From the NCBI GenBank assembly GCA_046728115.1, contig JBKPDW010000421.1:1-30974 (forward strand): a stretch of 30,974 bases of DNA, read 5' to 3'. The translations under genes were made by a program, and so were the position numbers. Shown here one piece after another: positions 8,266 to 15,883 of the stretch. Within the stretch, counting starts at the first letter, position 1. Each line of letters opens with the position of its first letter. Below the pieces are notes generated by a model. It saw only the letters and a program-made list of their open reading frames with translations, was not told where the DNA came from and did no database searches. The stretch comes from CAVSWN01 sp046728115. GTDB lineage: Bacteria > Acidobacteriota > Vicinamibacteria > Vicinamibacterales > CAVVIG01.

Positions 8266-9175
8266 GTTCCCACGTCTCGTCGACGAGATCCTTGCCAAAG
8301 CTGTGCGTCGGCTGCTCGCGCACAAGTGCGAAGCCTGCACTCTCGTACAGCCGCCGCGCCGCGTGCAGCTGGCTGTGGGTCCACAACGTAATCGTCCGAT
8401 AGCCGGCCTGACGGGAGAATCGGACGCACTCCGCAACCAGCCGCGCACCGATGCCGAGCCCGCGTGCCTCAGGCTCGACGATCAGCATGCGAAGCTTGGC
8501 GACGCGCGCCGATTTCCGCACGATGAACACCGACCCGACGTTCCCGCCGTCTTTTTCGGCGATCCAGCAGCGCTCGCGCTTCGGATCGAATCGCTCCACG
8601 AACTTCGCCACGAGCGACGCGACCAGCGCTTCAAAATGCCAATCGTATCCGTGCTCCTGTGCGTAGAGCGCGCCGTGGCGATTCACCACCCATCCCATGT
8701 CTCCCGGCTGCGGCGACCGCAGCAGGTACGGCGCACGATCGACCGCGCGATCGTCGAGCACATCTTCGATCGTGCGCATGGCGTCCACGAGGCGCCGCCG
8801 CTCGCCTGCCGACAGCCGCTGCAGCATGGCGCCGACGTCGCGCTGCGATCGGGCTTCGAGCTGGGCGACAGCGCGCCGGCCGCGGGTCGTGAGCGACAGG
8901 TGACTCCGACGTGCGTCGGCGGCCGACACCCGTCGCGCGACCAGGGCGCGACGCGTGAAGCCGCGGATCAGTCGGCTCAGGTAACCGGCGTCGAGATCGA
9001 GCGCGCGCGCCAGTTCGGCAGCGGTCGGCCGATCGCGATGACCGAGCTCGTACAGAACGCGGCTCTCGGCGAGCGAAAACGGGCTGCCGAAGGGCTCGCG
9101 GCGCAGCACACCGATACGTGCCGTATAGAAGCGGTTGAACGCGCGCACCGCGTGTATCTGTGGATCGCCATCCAT
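8255..9175 (-). CDS. MarR-family regulator fused to GNAT acetyltransferase
   Basis: A 306-residue two-domain protein. Residues about 1-145 are a MarR winged helix: recognition region around ELARALDLDAGYLSRLI, wing around RRVSAADARRSHLSLT. Residues about 155-306 are a GNAT N-acetyltransferase, with the acetyl-CoA loop RGLGIGAR and the C-terminal ARRLYESAGF signature. This fused architecture is known in several phyla; substrates are mostly unknown. I chose the ATG at 9175 over the in-frame TTG at 9211 because the -35 and -10 elements and the 18-bp palindrome lie between them. There is no Shine-Dalgarno sequence. It is probably autoregulated, and it sits 123 bp upstream of pcaGH in the same direction, so it may also affect that pair. 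Confidence 0.88.
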   Translation of the reverse strand: MDGDPQIHAVRAFNRFYTARIGVLRREPFGSPFSLAESRVLYELGHRDRPTAAELARALDLDAGYLSRLIRGFTRRALVARRVSAADARRSHLSLTTRGRRAVAQLEARSQRDVGAMLQRLSAGERRRLVDAMRTIEDVLDDRAVDRAPYLLRSPQPGDMGWVVNRHGALYAQEHGYDWHFEALVASLVAKFVERFDPKRERCWIAEKDGGNVGSVFIVRKSARVAKLRMLIVEPEARGLGIGARLVAECVRFSRQAGYRTITLWTHSQLHAARRLYESAGFALVREQPTHSFGKDLVDETWELTL

Positions 9176-9182
9176 GCGTGCT

Positions 9183-9211
9183 ATTGTCAAGCAATTGCTT
9201 GACTTCGTCAA
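9183..9211 (-). promoter_or_regulatory. Promoter of the MarR-GNAT gene, almost leaderless
   Basis: On the minus strand TTGACG (plus coordinates 9206-9211) is followed by exactly 17 bases and then GACAAT (9183-9188). The -35 matches the sigma70 consensus at five of six positions, the -10 at four of six. The start codon lies seven bases after the -10, so the transcript would begin at or next to the ATG, which explains the missing Shine-Dalgarno sequence. Confidence 0.6.
9186..9203. promoter_or_regulatory. Perfect 18-bp palindromic operator
   Basis: GTCAAGCAATTGCTTGAC is an exact inverted repeat. It fills the spacer of the MarR-GNAT promoter and overlaps the -10. MarR-family proteins typically bind palindromes of about 16-20 bp with TTGC/GCAA-type half-sites, so autorepression by the encoded protein is the natural reading. 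Confidence 0.7.
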
Positions 9212-9349
9212 TTAATTCGACGGCGCCGCCGGGCCCGCACCCAACAGAACGCTCGCCTGACAGGCGTGCGCGACACGTCGCTCGGTCTGAAGCCGTCGGC
9301 TGCCGCAGAGGGCTCGCCCGGACCAGGCTGTCGCTGCATGTCGACGATC

Positions 9350-10072
9350 TCATGCCGGCAGCGGCGGCATGGACAGTCCCGGGGTGGCGAACATCATCTC
9401 GGTAATCGCCTTGATGCTGCGCTGGCCGTATCGGAACGGTACGATCAGCCGCAGCGGCGCGCCGTGTCTGGGCGGAATCGGGGCGTCGTTCATCAGCCAC
9501 GCGAGCATCACCTGCGGGTGCTTCAGGATGCCCACTGGCTCGTCGACGTAGTGCCGATCGGACGCGATCAGCCGGCAATAGTGCGCGCCGGCCACGAGGC
9601 CGAGCATCTCCGCGAAATCCGCGAACCGCACGCCGGTCCATTTGACGATGCCGTGGGGATTGACCGCGCCGCATTGCAGCAGAAACGTATGCGACACGCG
9701 TGGCAATCGTTCGAGATCTGCGAAGTGCAGCGTTCCAGTCAGCTTCGCCAGGCCGCGCGTGTCGACCTTGATCTTCATCTTCTGGTAGTCGTATTCGGTC
9801 TCCGGCGCCTGCCGATTGGGGGTGCGCCACATCAGCGGATCCGTGATGGCGCCCGCTTCACTCGCCTCGTGCTCCGGCGCCGAGCCGTCTGCATTGAGCG
9901 GCAACGGCGCCGGAAAGCCCTCGCGCAGCGGCCGTTCGACGAGCTGCTCTGGCCAAGGGGCCGCCGGCTGCGCAGGCTGGCCGCGCAGCGTCTCGCCGGT
10001 CAGCGAGGCGACCGATAGCCCCGCCAACGTTGCGCCGGAGACACGGATCGCGTCACGTCGTGAGATCGTCAT
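9350..10072 (-). CDS. Tat-exported sulfite-oxidase-fold molybdoenzyme (YedY/MsrP-like)
   Basis: A 240-residue protein with one oxidoreductase molybdopterin-binding domain (sulfite oxidase superfamily). The N-terminus ISRRDAIRVSGATLAGL is a Tat signal, placing it in the periplasm. The molybdenum ligand is probably Cys134 in LLQCGAVN, and the RYGQRSIKAI segment matches the conserved cofactor-contacting stretch of the fold. It is shorter than MsrP (about 330) and lacks the dimerisation domain of true sulfite oxidases. A strong Shine-Dalgarno sequence (GGAGGTGA) precedes the ATG. The substrate is unknown; methionine sulfoxide, sulfite or another small oxo-compound are possible. No MsrQ-like membrane partner is adjacent. 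Confidence 0.83.
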   Translation of the reverse strand: MTISRRDAIRVSGATLAGLSVASLTGETLRGQPAQPAAPWPEQLVERPLREGFPAPLPLNADGSAPEHEASEAGAITDPLMWRTPNRQAPETEYDYQKMKIKVDTRGLAKLTGTLHFADLERLPRVSHTFLLQCGAVNPHGIVKWTGVRFADFAEMLGLVAGAHYCRLIASDRHYVDEPVGILKHPQVMLAWLMNDAPIPPRHGAPLRLIVPFRYGQRSIKAITEMMFATPGLSMPPLPA

Positions 10073-10255
10073 GATGTCACCTCCAGCAACCCATCTGGAT
10101 CAGAAGCAAAAGTGAACGGTCTTGGGTCCTCCGTTTCGTTCATTGGTCTGTGGCATGGCGCATTTCACAGCAGACATCGATTCCAATGTGAGCAATCCAA
10201 GGACACCATATCACCCTGGACCCAGAGCGGCCGACCTGTATTACGATAGGCGGCC

Positions 10256-10891
10256 GTGAGCAGACCGATACGCACGGTGGCCATCTCCAGACAGCGAGGC
10301 AGCGGAGGATCCTTTGTCGGACGTACGCTCGCCGACCGCCTCGGCTACCGCTACATCGATCGCGAGTTGCTCCGAGACGCCTGCGAATACTTGTGCGCAC
10401 GGGACGCGCAACAGCAGGAGGCGGCGAACACGTCGTGGTGGTCGCGCATCGGCCAGACATTCGCACTCGGTGTGCCCGACTGCGGGTACGTGCCGCCTTC
10501 GACGGAGACCGTGTACGAGGGTGAGCTGTTCGACATCCAGATGCGGCTCATCCAGGAAATCGTCGATGAACATCAGGCCGTCATCGTCGGCCGCGGCGCG
10601 GCGCAAACACTTCACGGTCGCAGCGGCGTCGTCTCGGTGCTCCTTCGCGCGCCGGAGTCGTTTCGGATCGACCGTGTCCAGGAGATTTACCACCTGGACG
10701 ACCGTCGCGAAGCGCAGCGTCTGGTCTACGAATCGGATCGGGATCGCGCCAGGTTCATCCGCGCGATAGCGGGGATCGACTGGACCGATGTCGCCGGCTA
10801 CGACCTGGTGATCGATACGGCGGCCGTCGGTTTCGGCACTGCGGTCGAGATGATCCTCCGCGCCGCCCACGTCCCGGCTACGCGTGTTTGA
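10256..10891 (+). CDS. Cytidylate kinase-like family protein
   Basis: A 211-residue P-loop NTPase of the cytidylate-kinase-like family. It starts with GTG; no clear Shine-Dalgarno sequence is seen. The glycine-rich loop is SRQRGSGGSFVG (residues 11-22), in the family's SRQ-GSGG style. YRYIDRELL follows, and the central VIVGRGAAQTL segment and a C-terminal YDLVIDT strand are also typical. The usual CMP kinase of nucleotide metabolism is distinct; members of this group are uncharacterised kinases found singly or fused to other domains. It stands divergent from the molybdoenzyme with a 183-bp gap. Confidence 0.82.
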   Translation: MSRPIRTVAISRQRGSGGSFVGRTLADRLGYRYIDRELLRDACEYLCARDAQQQEAANTSWWSRIGQTFALGVPDCGYVPPSTETVYEGELFDIQMRLIQEIVDEHQAVIVGRGAAQTLHGRSGVVSVLLRAPESFRIDRVQEIYHLDDRREAQRLVYESDRDRARFIRAIAGIDWTDVAGYDLVIDTAAVGFGTAVEMILRAAHVPATRV

Positions 10892-11075
10892 CGCGGCCCC
10901 AAGGTCAGGCGCTACGCCTCATCGATGCTTCCCGGGCGCGATCGCGCGCGCTGGCCAGCAGGGATGCGGCGCTATGTGGCGTCGCTCTACGATGCGACGT
11001 CCGAATGCTGGGAGCGGGTGGCAACCTTCATCGACGCTCATTGAACCCGGCGGCCCGAGCGGCTACACTCGCCGG

Positions 11076-11423
11076 ATGCCCAACCCTATCTGTCATTTCG
11101 AAATCGGTTGCCGCGATCGCGACACGACGGGCGCCTTCTACGCGAAGATGTTCGACTGGACGTTGAGACCCGATCCACACGCCACGGCCATCAAGACCGG
11201 CGGCGACATCGGCGGGCACATCACGGCGCTCGGCCACGAACCCCATAACTACACGCTGGTGTACGTGATGGTCGACAACGTGGCGGCGGCGCTGGCGAAG
11301 GCGGAAAGCCTTGGCGGCAAGAAGCTGATGGGACCGCAGCCGCTTCCGAACAACACCGAGTTCGGCTGGTTTTCCGATCCCGAAGGCAACATGATCGGCG
11401 TGTATGCCGAAGCCAAGAAGTGA
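11076..11423 (+). CDS. VOC (glyoxalase/bleomycin-resistance fold) family protein
   Basis: A 115-residue single-module vicinal-oxygen-chelate protein. The ATG at 11076 was chosen because homology-like sequence (CHFEIGCRDRDTTGAFYAKMFDW) starts right after it; the frame is open further upstream but the residues there are not protein-like. The C-terminal FSDPEGNMIGVYA signature is typical of small VOC proteins, which dimerise to form metal sites. The catalytic role is not predictable. It lies 12 bp before the GlcG-like gene and probably shares a transcript with it and with the flavoprotein gene. Confidence 0.87.
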   Translation: MPNPICHFEIGCRDRDTTGAFYAKMFDWTLRPDPHATAIKTGGDIGGHITALGHEPHNYTLVYVMVDNVAAALAKAESLGGKKLMGPQPLPNNTEFGWFSDPEGNMIGVYAEAKK

Positions 11424-11435
11424 TGTAGCGAACCG

Positions 11436-11852
11436 ATGCTGCCGAATCCCTACGGGCCGCCCATCACGCTGGACGCGGCCAGAAAGGCGGCCGCGCCCGC
11501 AGTCGCGGAAGCGAACGCGAACAACTGGCGCATGGCGGTCGCCATTGTCGATCCGGCCGGCGAGCTCGTGTACTTCGAGAAAATGGACGGCGCGCAGAAT
11601 GGCAGCGTGAAGGTGGCGATTGCCAAGGCACGCTCAGCGGCGCTCTTCAAGCGCCCGACCAAGGTGTTTCAGGACACACTCGCCGCCGGCGGAGACGGCC
11701 TTCGCATTCTCGGACTCGAAAACGCCATTCCGGTCGAAGGCGGCGTCCCGCTCGTCGTCGACGGTCACATCGTCGGAGCGATTGGATTGTCGGGCGGGAC
11801 GAGTCAGCAGGATGGCCAGTGCGCGAAGGCCGCAGTCGATGCGCTGAAGTAA
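11436..11852 (+). CDS. GlcG/HbpS family protein
   Basis: A 138-residue protein of the GlcG/HbpS family (heme-degradation-domain-like, formerly DUF336). The segment VAIVDPAGELVYFEKMDGA and the C-terminal GAIGLSGGTSQQDGQCAKAAVDAL are characteristic. Family members bind heme or corrinoids, or appear beside glycolate and diol metabolism genes; many have no known function. There is no signal peptide. It is three bases upstream of the flavoprotein gene, so coexpression is likely. Confidence 0.88.
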   Translation: MLPNPYGPPITLDAARKAAAPAVAEANANNWRMAVAIVDPAGELVYFEKMDGAQNGSVKVAIAKARSAALFKRPTKVFQDTLAAGGDGLRILGLENAIPVEGGVPLVVDGHIVGAIGLSGGTSQQDGQCAKAAVDALK

Positions 11853-11855
11853 CAC

Positions 11856-13142
11856 ATGGACCGGCGTACGCTGCTCAAGAATGGCGGTCTCGCCCTCGCC
11901 GGACTCGGTCTCGGCGGTTGTTCCGCGCGATCGACCTACCATGCAAGCCAGACCCGACCGCGGATCAATCTCGCGCCCGTTCACGCTTCGTGGGATCGCG
12001 TCATTCGTACGACCGTCGGGCTGCGTCCCCACCGCGACTCCGGGTTCGTGCTGCGCGCCGACAAACTCGACGCAAAGCTGCTCGTGCACAACTACGGCCA
12101 CGGCGGCGCCGGCATGTCGCTCGGGTGGGGGACGGGTGCGATTGCTGCGGACTTCGCGCTGGAGCAGCCGGAACGGCGCGCCGCCGTCATCGGCTGCGGT
12201 TCACCGGGGTTAACGGCGGCTCGCCAGCTGCAGCGACGCGGTTTCGACGTAACAATCTACGCGATGAGCATCCCACCCGACACGACGTCGAACATGTCGC
12301 TGGCCGGCTACACGCCGGTGTCGGGGCTCGTGTCGACGGATCGCCGCACGCCGGCTTGGGACGCGCAGTTCCGACAGGCCGCCGAAATCTCGTATCGCCA
12401 GCTTCAGCTTCTGGTCGGCGCAGGCTACGGCGTGTACTGGCAGGACAGTTACAGCGCGACCGACGATCCGAATCGCCAGGGCGGCGGCGGTGGCGGCGCC
12501 GAAGCCGGCGACCTCCTGCCCGATCACCTGCGGACCGGCGACCACCGCGAGGTGTTCGGCCCCGGCGAGCATCCGTTTCCGGCGAAGTATGCCATTCGCC
12601 GCTCCAATCTGCGGATTGAGCCTTCGATCTACCTCGATGCGCTGGTCCGCGACTTTCAACGCGCTGGTGGACGCATCGTGATACGCAAGTTCGACACGCC
12701 GCGCGATCTCATGTCGCTGACCGAGCCGGTGATCGTCAACTGTACCGGACTGGGATCGAAAGCGCTTTTCAACGACGAGGAACTCGTACCGGTGAAGGGG
12801 CAACTGACGGTGCTCGTGCCTCAGTCGGAGGTGACGTACAGCGCCGCGGGACGTCCGCCCGGGATGCCGCCACCCCCGCCCGGCAGCGGTGGTGGCGGAG
12901 GCGGCAATCCGAACAACGGCGCCAGCATGAACGCGCGCAGCGACGGACTCGTCCTCGGCAACATGATGGAGCGCGGGAACTGGTCGCTCGACATCAACGA
13001 AGACGTCCGTCGCCGCGTGGTCGATCTCGCGGTGAGATTCTTTTCGGCGATGCGAGCGCCGGCGCCCGGCATACCATTGACGCGATCCGAGCCGCCTCAC
13101 ACACCGCCCAGCCTCGAAAGTTTCTTCGATCTGGAATCCTGA
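11856..13142 (+). CDS. Exported DAAO-like FAD oxidoreductase with circularly permuted order
   Basis: A 428-residue flavoprotein related to D-amino-acid oxidase. The N-terminus (DRRTLLKNGG then LGLGGC) reads as a Tat-type lipoprotein signal with Cys22 as lipid anchor. In ordinary DAAO the FAD Rossmann motif is N-terminal and the GLRPxR and HNYGHGGxG signatures are near the C-terminus. Here GLRPHR (55-60) and HNYGHGGAG (78-86) come first, followed at once by the Rossmann motif VIGCGSPG (111-118), the INCTG-like VIVNCTGLG (292-300) and finally LGNMMERGNWSLD (367-379), which in DAAO precedes GLRPxR. The order is thus that of a circular permutation. Two low-complexity Gly/Pro loops (209-214 and 332-355) interrupt the substrate domain. 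The substrate-binding Tyr of DAAO is not evident in the second loop. Convergent stop codons leave one base before the next gene. Confidence 0.85.
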   Translation: MDRRTLLKNGGLALAGLGLGGCSARSTYHASQTRPRINLAPVHASWDRVIRTTVGLRPHRDSGFVLRADKLDAKLLVHNYGHGGAGMSLGWGTGAIAADFALEQPERRAAVIGCGSPGLTAARQLQRRGFDVTIYAMSIPPDTTSNMSLAGYTPVSGLVSTDRRTPAWDAQFRQAAEISYRQLQLLVGAGYGVYWQDSYSATDDPNRQGGGGGGAEAGDLLPDHLRTGDHREVFGPGEHPFPAKYAIRRSNLRIEPSIYLDALVRDFQRAGGRIVIRKFDTPRDLMSLTEPVIVNCTGLGSKALFNDEELVPVKGQLTVLVPQSEVTYSAAGRPPGMPPPPPGSGGGGGGNPNNGASMNARSDGLVLGNMMERGNWSLDINEDVRRRVVDLAVRFFSAMRAPAPGIPLTRSEPPHTPPSLESFFDLES

Positions 13143-13143
13143 G

Positions 13144-14073
13144 CTACCACGGCAGCGTGCGCTTCGAGTACTGACGTCCGATTTCGGCAGCCTGCTGGTT
13201 CGCAGCTCCGATCATCACGCCTTCCTTGATCATGTCGACAACGTTGTCGGCGTTCATCGAGTTGAGGAAGAACAGATGACTGGCTTTCACGGCAGCGAAG
13301 ACCTTCGCGCGCGCCGCTTGCAACTGAGCCGGCATGGGGCCCGGCCCATTCTTCACACCGAGCGAAAATGCCATATCGCCAGGTCCCCATTCGGCGAACG
13401 CAATGCCGGGAACCTTCGTGTTGGCCTCGGCGTTCTCGAGCGCGTACTTATCCTCGAGCTTCAACCCGATCATGAGCTCGCCCTTGGGGTTCAGCGGCCA
13501 TACGTCCGCCTTCTCGGCGTATTCGTCGCCTGACACTCCCCAGATGCGGGCGGCGGTCGGATTCCCGTGCACACCCCGGCGCCCGCCGTATGCCGGAAAT
13601 CGCACGGCCTCGACGAAGGCGCGCACCGCGCCCGGCGCATCCGCGTGACACAGCAGAATGCCATGGACGCCCGTCGCCAGCACCTGATGGAACATCCACG
13701 CGTTGGCGCGAACCGTGGCTTCGTCCGTGCCGTTCACGGGCACGTTCACGATCACGGCCGGCGTGCGGTGACCGCTCTTCGTCGGCCCGCCCTTGACGAG
13801 CCCTTTCATATATTCCGCGAGGCCCTTGACGTCGAACGGCGCGTGCTCCATGTCGTAGCTGATGTAGTCGGCCCACGTCTGCGCGTCCTTCACGCCCTGT
13901 TCGAAGCTCCCATCCGTCCCCTCGTGCGAACCGGTGTAGTAGATCGGCTGACCCTGCGCCAGCAACTCGATCGCGCGGTTGATCCGATGCCCGTTCGGCG
14001 TGTCGGCGCGGAGACCGACCACGCACAGCAACACAGCGAGCCACGCTGCAAGCATTCTTGGAACGACTGTCAT
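13144..14073 (-). CDS. Secreted HpcH/HpaI aldolase-family protein
   Basis: A 309-residue protein of the HpcH/HpaI (phosphoenolpyruvate mutase-like TIM barrel) superfamily, with an N-terminal signal peptide ending near GLRA at residue 24. I chose the ATG at 14073 because AAGGAG precedes it and the signal peptide follows. The DMEHAPFD segment supplies the conserved Asp and His (in HpaI Asp42 and His45). The position of the pyruvate-binding Arg70 of HpaI appears to be Asn (VNVPVN), and the metal-ligand strand reads LLCHADAP rather than the usual Gln/Glu pair. Classic retro-aldol chemistry is therefore uncertain. It follows the PQQ dehydrogenase by 68 bp on the same strand and may be part of that operon. 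Confidence 0.82.
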   Translation of the reverse strand: MTVVPRMLAAWLAVLLCVVGLRADTPNGHRINRAIELLAQGQPIYYTGSHEGTDGSFEQGVKDAQTWADYISYDMEHAPFDVKGLAEYMKGLVKGGPTKSGHRTPAVIVNVPVNGTDEATVRANAWMFHQVLATGVHGILLCHADAPGAVRAFVEAVRFPAYGGRRGVHGNPTAARIWGVSGDEYAEKADVWPLNPKGELMIGLKLEDKYALENAEANTKVPGIAFAEWGPGDMAFSLGVKNGPGPMPAQLQAARAKVFAAVKASHLFFLNSMNADNVVDMIKEGVMIGAANQQAAEIGRQYSKRTLPW

Positions 14074-14096
14074 GGTGGTTACTCCTTTTCTCAACT

Positions 14097-14117
14097 CGCG
14101 ACCCTGAACGGGTCGCG
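14097..14117. other. 8-bp perfect hairpin between PQQ dehydrogenase and aldolase-like gene
   Basis: CGCGACCC and GGGTCGCG flank a five-base loop TGAAC. A further GGGTCGC copy lies nearby at 14134-14140. On the minus strand no T-run follows, so a strong intrinsic terminator is unlikely; processing, mRNA stability or partial attenuation between the two genes is possible. Confidence 0.45.
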
Positions 14118-14141
14118 CTGCTCGGATGTTGAAGGGTCGCA

Positions 14142-15881
14142 CTACTCCCGAAGCCCGAACACACACAACGCCAGACCGGAGATCGTTGCAACGTACTGCT
14201 TGCCATCCACCTCGAAGGTGACCGGGCCGTTCACGATTTGCGCGCCAAGACTCGCTTTCCAGAGCAATGTTCCGGTTCGAGCGTCGAGCGCGTGGAAATA
14301 GCCTTCGCGTCCGCCCGCGAAGAGCAGATCCGATGCAGTCGTCAGGATTCCACCGTCGGCGACGTCCGTCATCGGGAATCTCCACTTCGTCTCCCCCGTC
14401 GTCGCTTCGAGCGCCAGCACGGCGCCAGTCGCTGCGGCCTCGGTCCAATTGTTGATCGGTCCGCGGCGTATTCCTGGTGACGGAGCGCCGGGAACGGGAA
14501 CGTGAGGACGGTTCACGCCGCCGCCGAAGTTGCGACCTTCCTGATATTCGACCGGCGTGCCGCCAAAAATCGTCGCATAGTTTTCCCAGGCCGAAACGTA
14601 AAAGAGGCCGGTGCGGGGGCTGTAGGACGGCGAATACCAATTCGTTCCGCCCTGATTGCCCGGCCACGTTGGCTGCCCCGGTGGCTGTACCGTCTGGATG
14701 GGACGTCCGCGCTCGTCGAATCTGGACATCCAGTTCACCTTGACGAAGGGATGACCCGACAAAAACCGGCCGGTCGCGCGCTCCAGCACGTAGAAGTTGC
14801 CGTTGCGATTGGCCCAGAGCATCGCTTTGAGCGGACCGCCGTTCCACATGATGTCGGCCAGAATCGGGACCTGTACCGAGTCGTAGTCATAGCGATCGTG
14901 AGGCGTGAACTGGTAGTGCCACTTGAGGCGGCCCGTGTCGGCGTCGAGCGCAACCACCGAATCGGTATAGAGGTTATCGCCGGGGCGCTGGTCGGCGTTC
15001 CAGTCGGGGCCCGCATTGCCAACGCCCCAGTACGTGAGGTTGAACTCGGGATCGAACGAACCGGTGACCCACACGGATCCGCCGCCGTGCTTCCAGGCAT
15101 CTGAATCGCAGAAGGTGTTCGACACCGGCGGACAGGGCGCCCACGTTTCAAACCCGGGTTCGCCCGGATTTGGAATCGTCGAAAAGCGCCAGGCCTCCCT
15201 GCCGCTCTTCGCATCGTACGCGGCGACGAATCCGCGGATGCCATATTCCCCGCCACCGACGCCGACGATCACCTTGTCCTTGACGACGAGCGGCGCAAGC
15301 GTCAGCGAGTAGCCGGCTTTCGTATCCGCCACCCGGGTGTTCCACAGCGGATGGCCGGACATCGCATCGATCGCCACGAGATGTGCATCGAGCGTGCCCA
15401 TGAACAGCGTGGTGCCAAGGATGGCCAGACCGCGATTGTTCGCGCCGCAACAGACCAGCGGATTGGGCGCGACCGGGTATCGATAGATCCAGAACACACG
15501 GCCGCTCTTCGCATCGAGCGCCACCACGTCGTTCGGCCGCTGCGTTACGTACATGATGCCGTCGACGACGAGCGGCGATGCCTGCCACGCGCCGACGGCC
15601 GCACCCTGATACATCCACTTCAACTCGAGGTTCTTGACATTGGTCGGATTGACCTTCGTCAGCGCGCTGTAGCGCGTGCTGGAGTAGTTGCCCGAGTACG
15701 TGACCCAGTTCCGCGCGTCCTGCATCGCGTTGATCAGGCGCTCGTAGCTGACCTGCGCGTACGGACCGAAGGAGAAGAGAAGCACGAGCGTACAAGTCTG
15801 AAGTACGAAGTTTGAAGTCCGAGGACTCTTCGAATTGACTTCTGACTTCTGACTTCGAACTTCCGACTTGCCAGCTTCCAT
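14142..15881 (-). CDS. PQQ-dependent alcohol dehydrogenase (quinoprotein), putative lanthanide type
   Basis: A 579-residue eight-bladed quinoprotein dehydrogenase of the methanol/ethanol dehydrogenase family, acting in the periplasm. Visible features are the vicinal Cys144-Cys145 disulfide above PQQ, the metal ligands Glu212 (GGEYGIRG) and Asn289 (GVGNAGPDWN), and the catalytic Asp332. Asp332 is followed two residues later by Asp334 (YDYDS), the extra metal ligand that marks lanthanide-using enzymes such as XoxF, where calcium enzymes usually have a small residue. It has no fused heme domain. The cytochrome c gene ends two bases before its ATG and is the probable electron acceptor. The signal peptide is odd: its first 28 residues are encoded by a degenerate GAAGTC repeat. 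Confidence 0.92.
   Translation of the reverse strand: MEAGKSEVRSQKSEVNSKSPRTSNFVLQTCTLVLLFSFGPYAQVSYERLINAMQDARNWVTYSGNYSSTRYSALTKVNPTNVKNLELKWMYQGAAVGAWQASPLVVDGIMYVTQRPNDVVALDAKSGRVFWIYRYPVAPNPLVCCGANNRGLAILGTTLFMGTLDAHLVAIDAMSGHPLWNTRVADTKAGYSLTLAPLVVKDKVIVGVGGGEYGIRGFVAAYDAKSGREAWRFSTIPNPGEPGFETWAPCPPVSNTFCDSDAWKHGGGSVWVTGSFDPEFNLTYWGVGNAGPDWNADQRPGDNLYTDSVVALDADTGRLKWHYQFTPHDRYDYDSVQVPILADIMWNGGPLKAMLWANRNGNFYVLERATGRFLSGHPFVKVNWMSRFDERGRPIQTVQPPGQPTWPGNQGGTNWYSPSYSPRTGLFYVSAWENYATIFGGTPVEYQEGRNFGGGVNRPHVPVPGAPSPGIRRGPINNWTEAAATGAVLALEATTGETKWRFPMTDVADGGILTTASDLLFAGGREGYFHALDARTGTLLWKASLGAQIVNGPVTFEVDGKQYVATISGLALCVFGLRE
15785..15875. repeat. Degenerate GAAGTC repeat, translated at the start of the PQQ dehydrogenase
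   Basis: On the minus strand words such as GAAGTTC, GAAGTCA, GAAGTCA, GAAGTCC, GAAGTAC follow one another. They are read in frame as KSEVRSQKSEV and neighbouring residues. The hydrophobic core of the signal peptide begins only after it. Confidence 0.7.
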
Positions 15882-15883
15882 GG

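Noticed and set aside
7640..9202. A 520-residue plus-strand frame across pcaG and the MarR-GNAT gene
   Set aside because: Antisense shadow; the minus-strand proteins have full sets of family motifs.
10892..11075. Upstream extension of the VOC gene to 10884
   Set aside because: The extra 64 residues do not look like protein, and the VOC fold begins right after the ATG at 11076.
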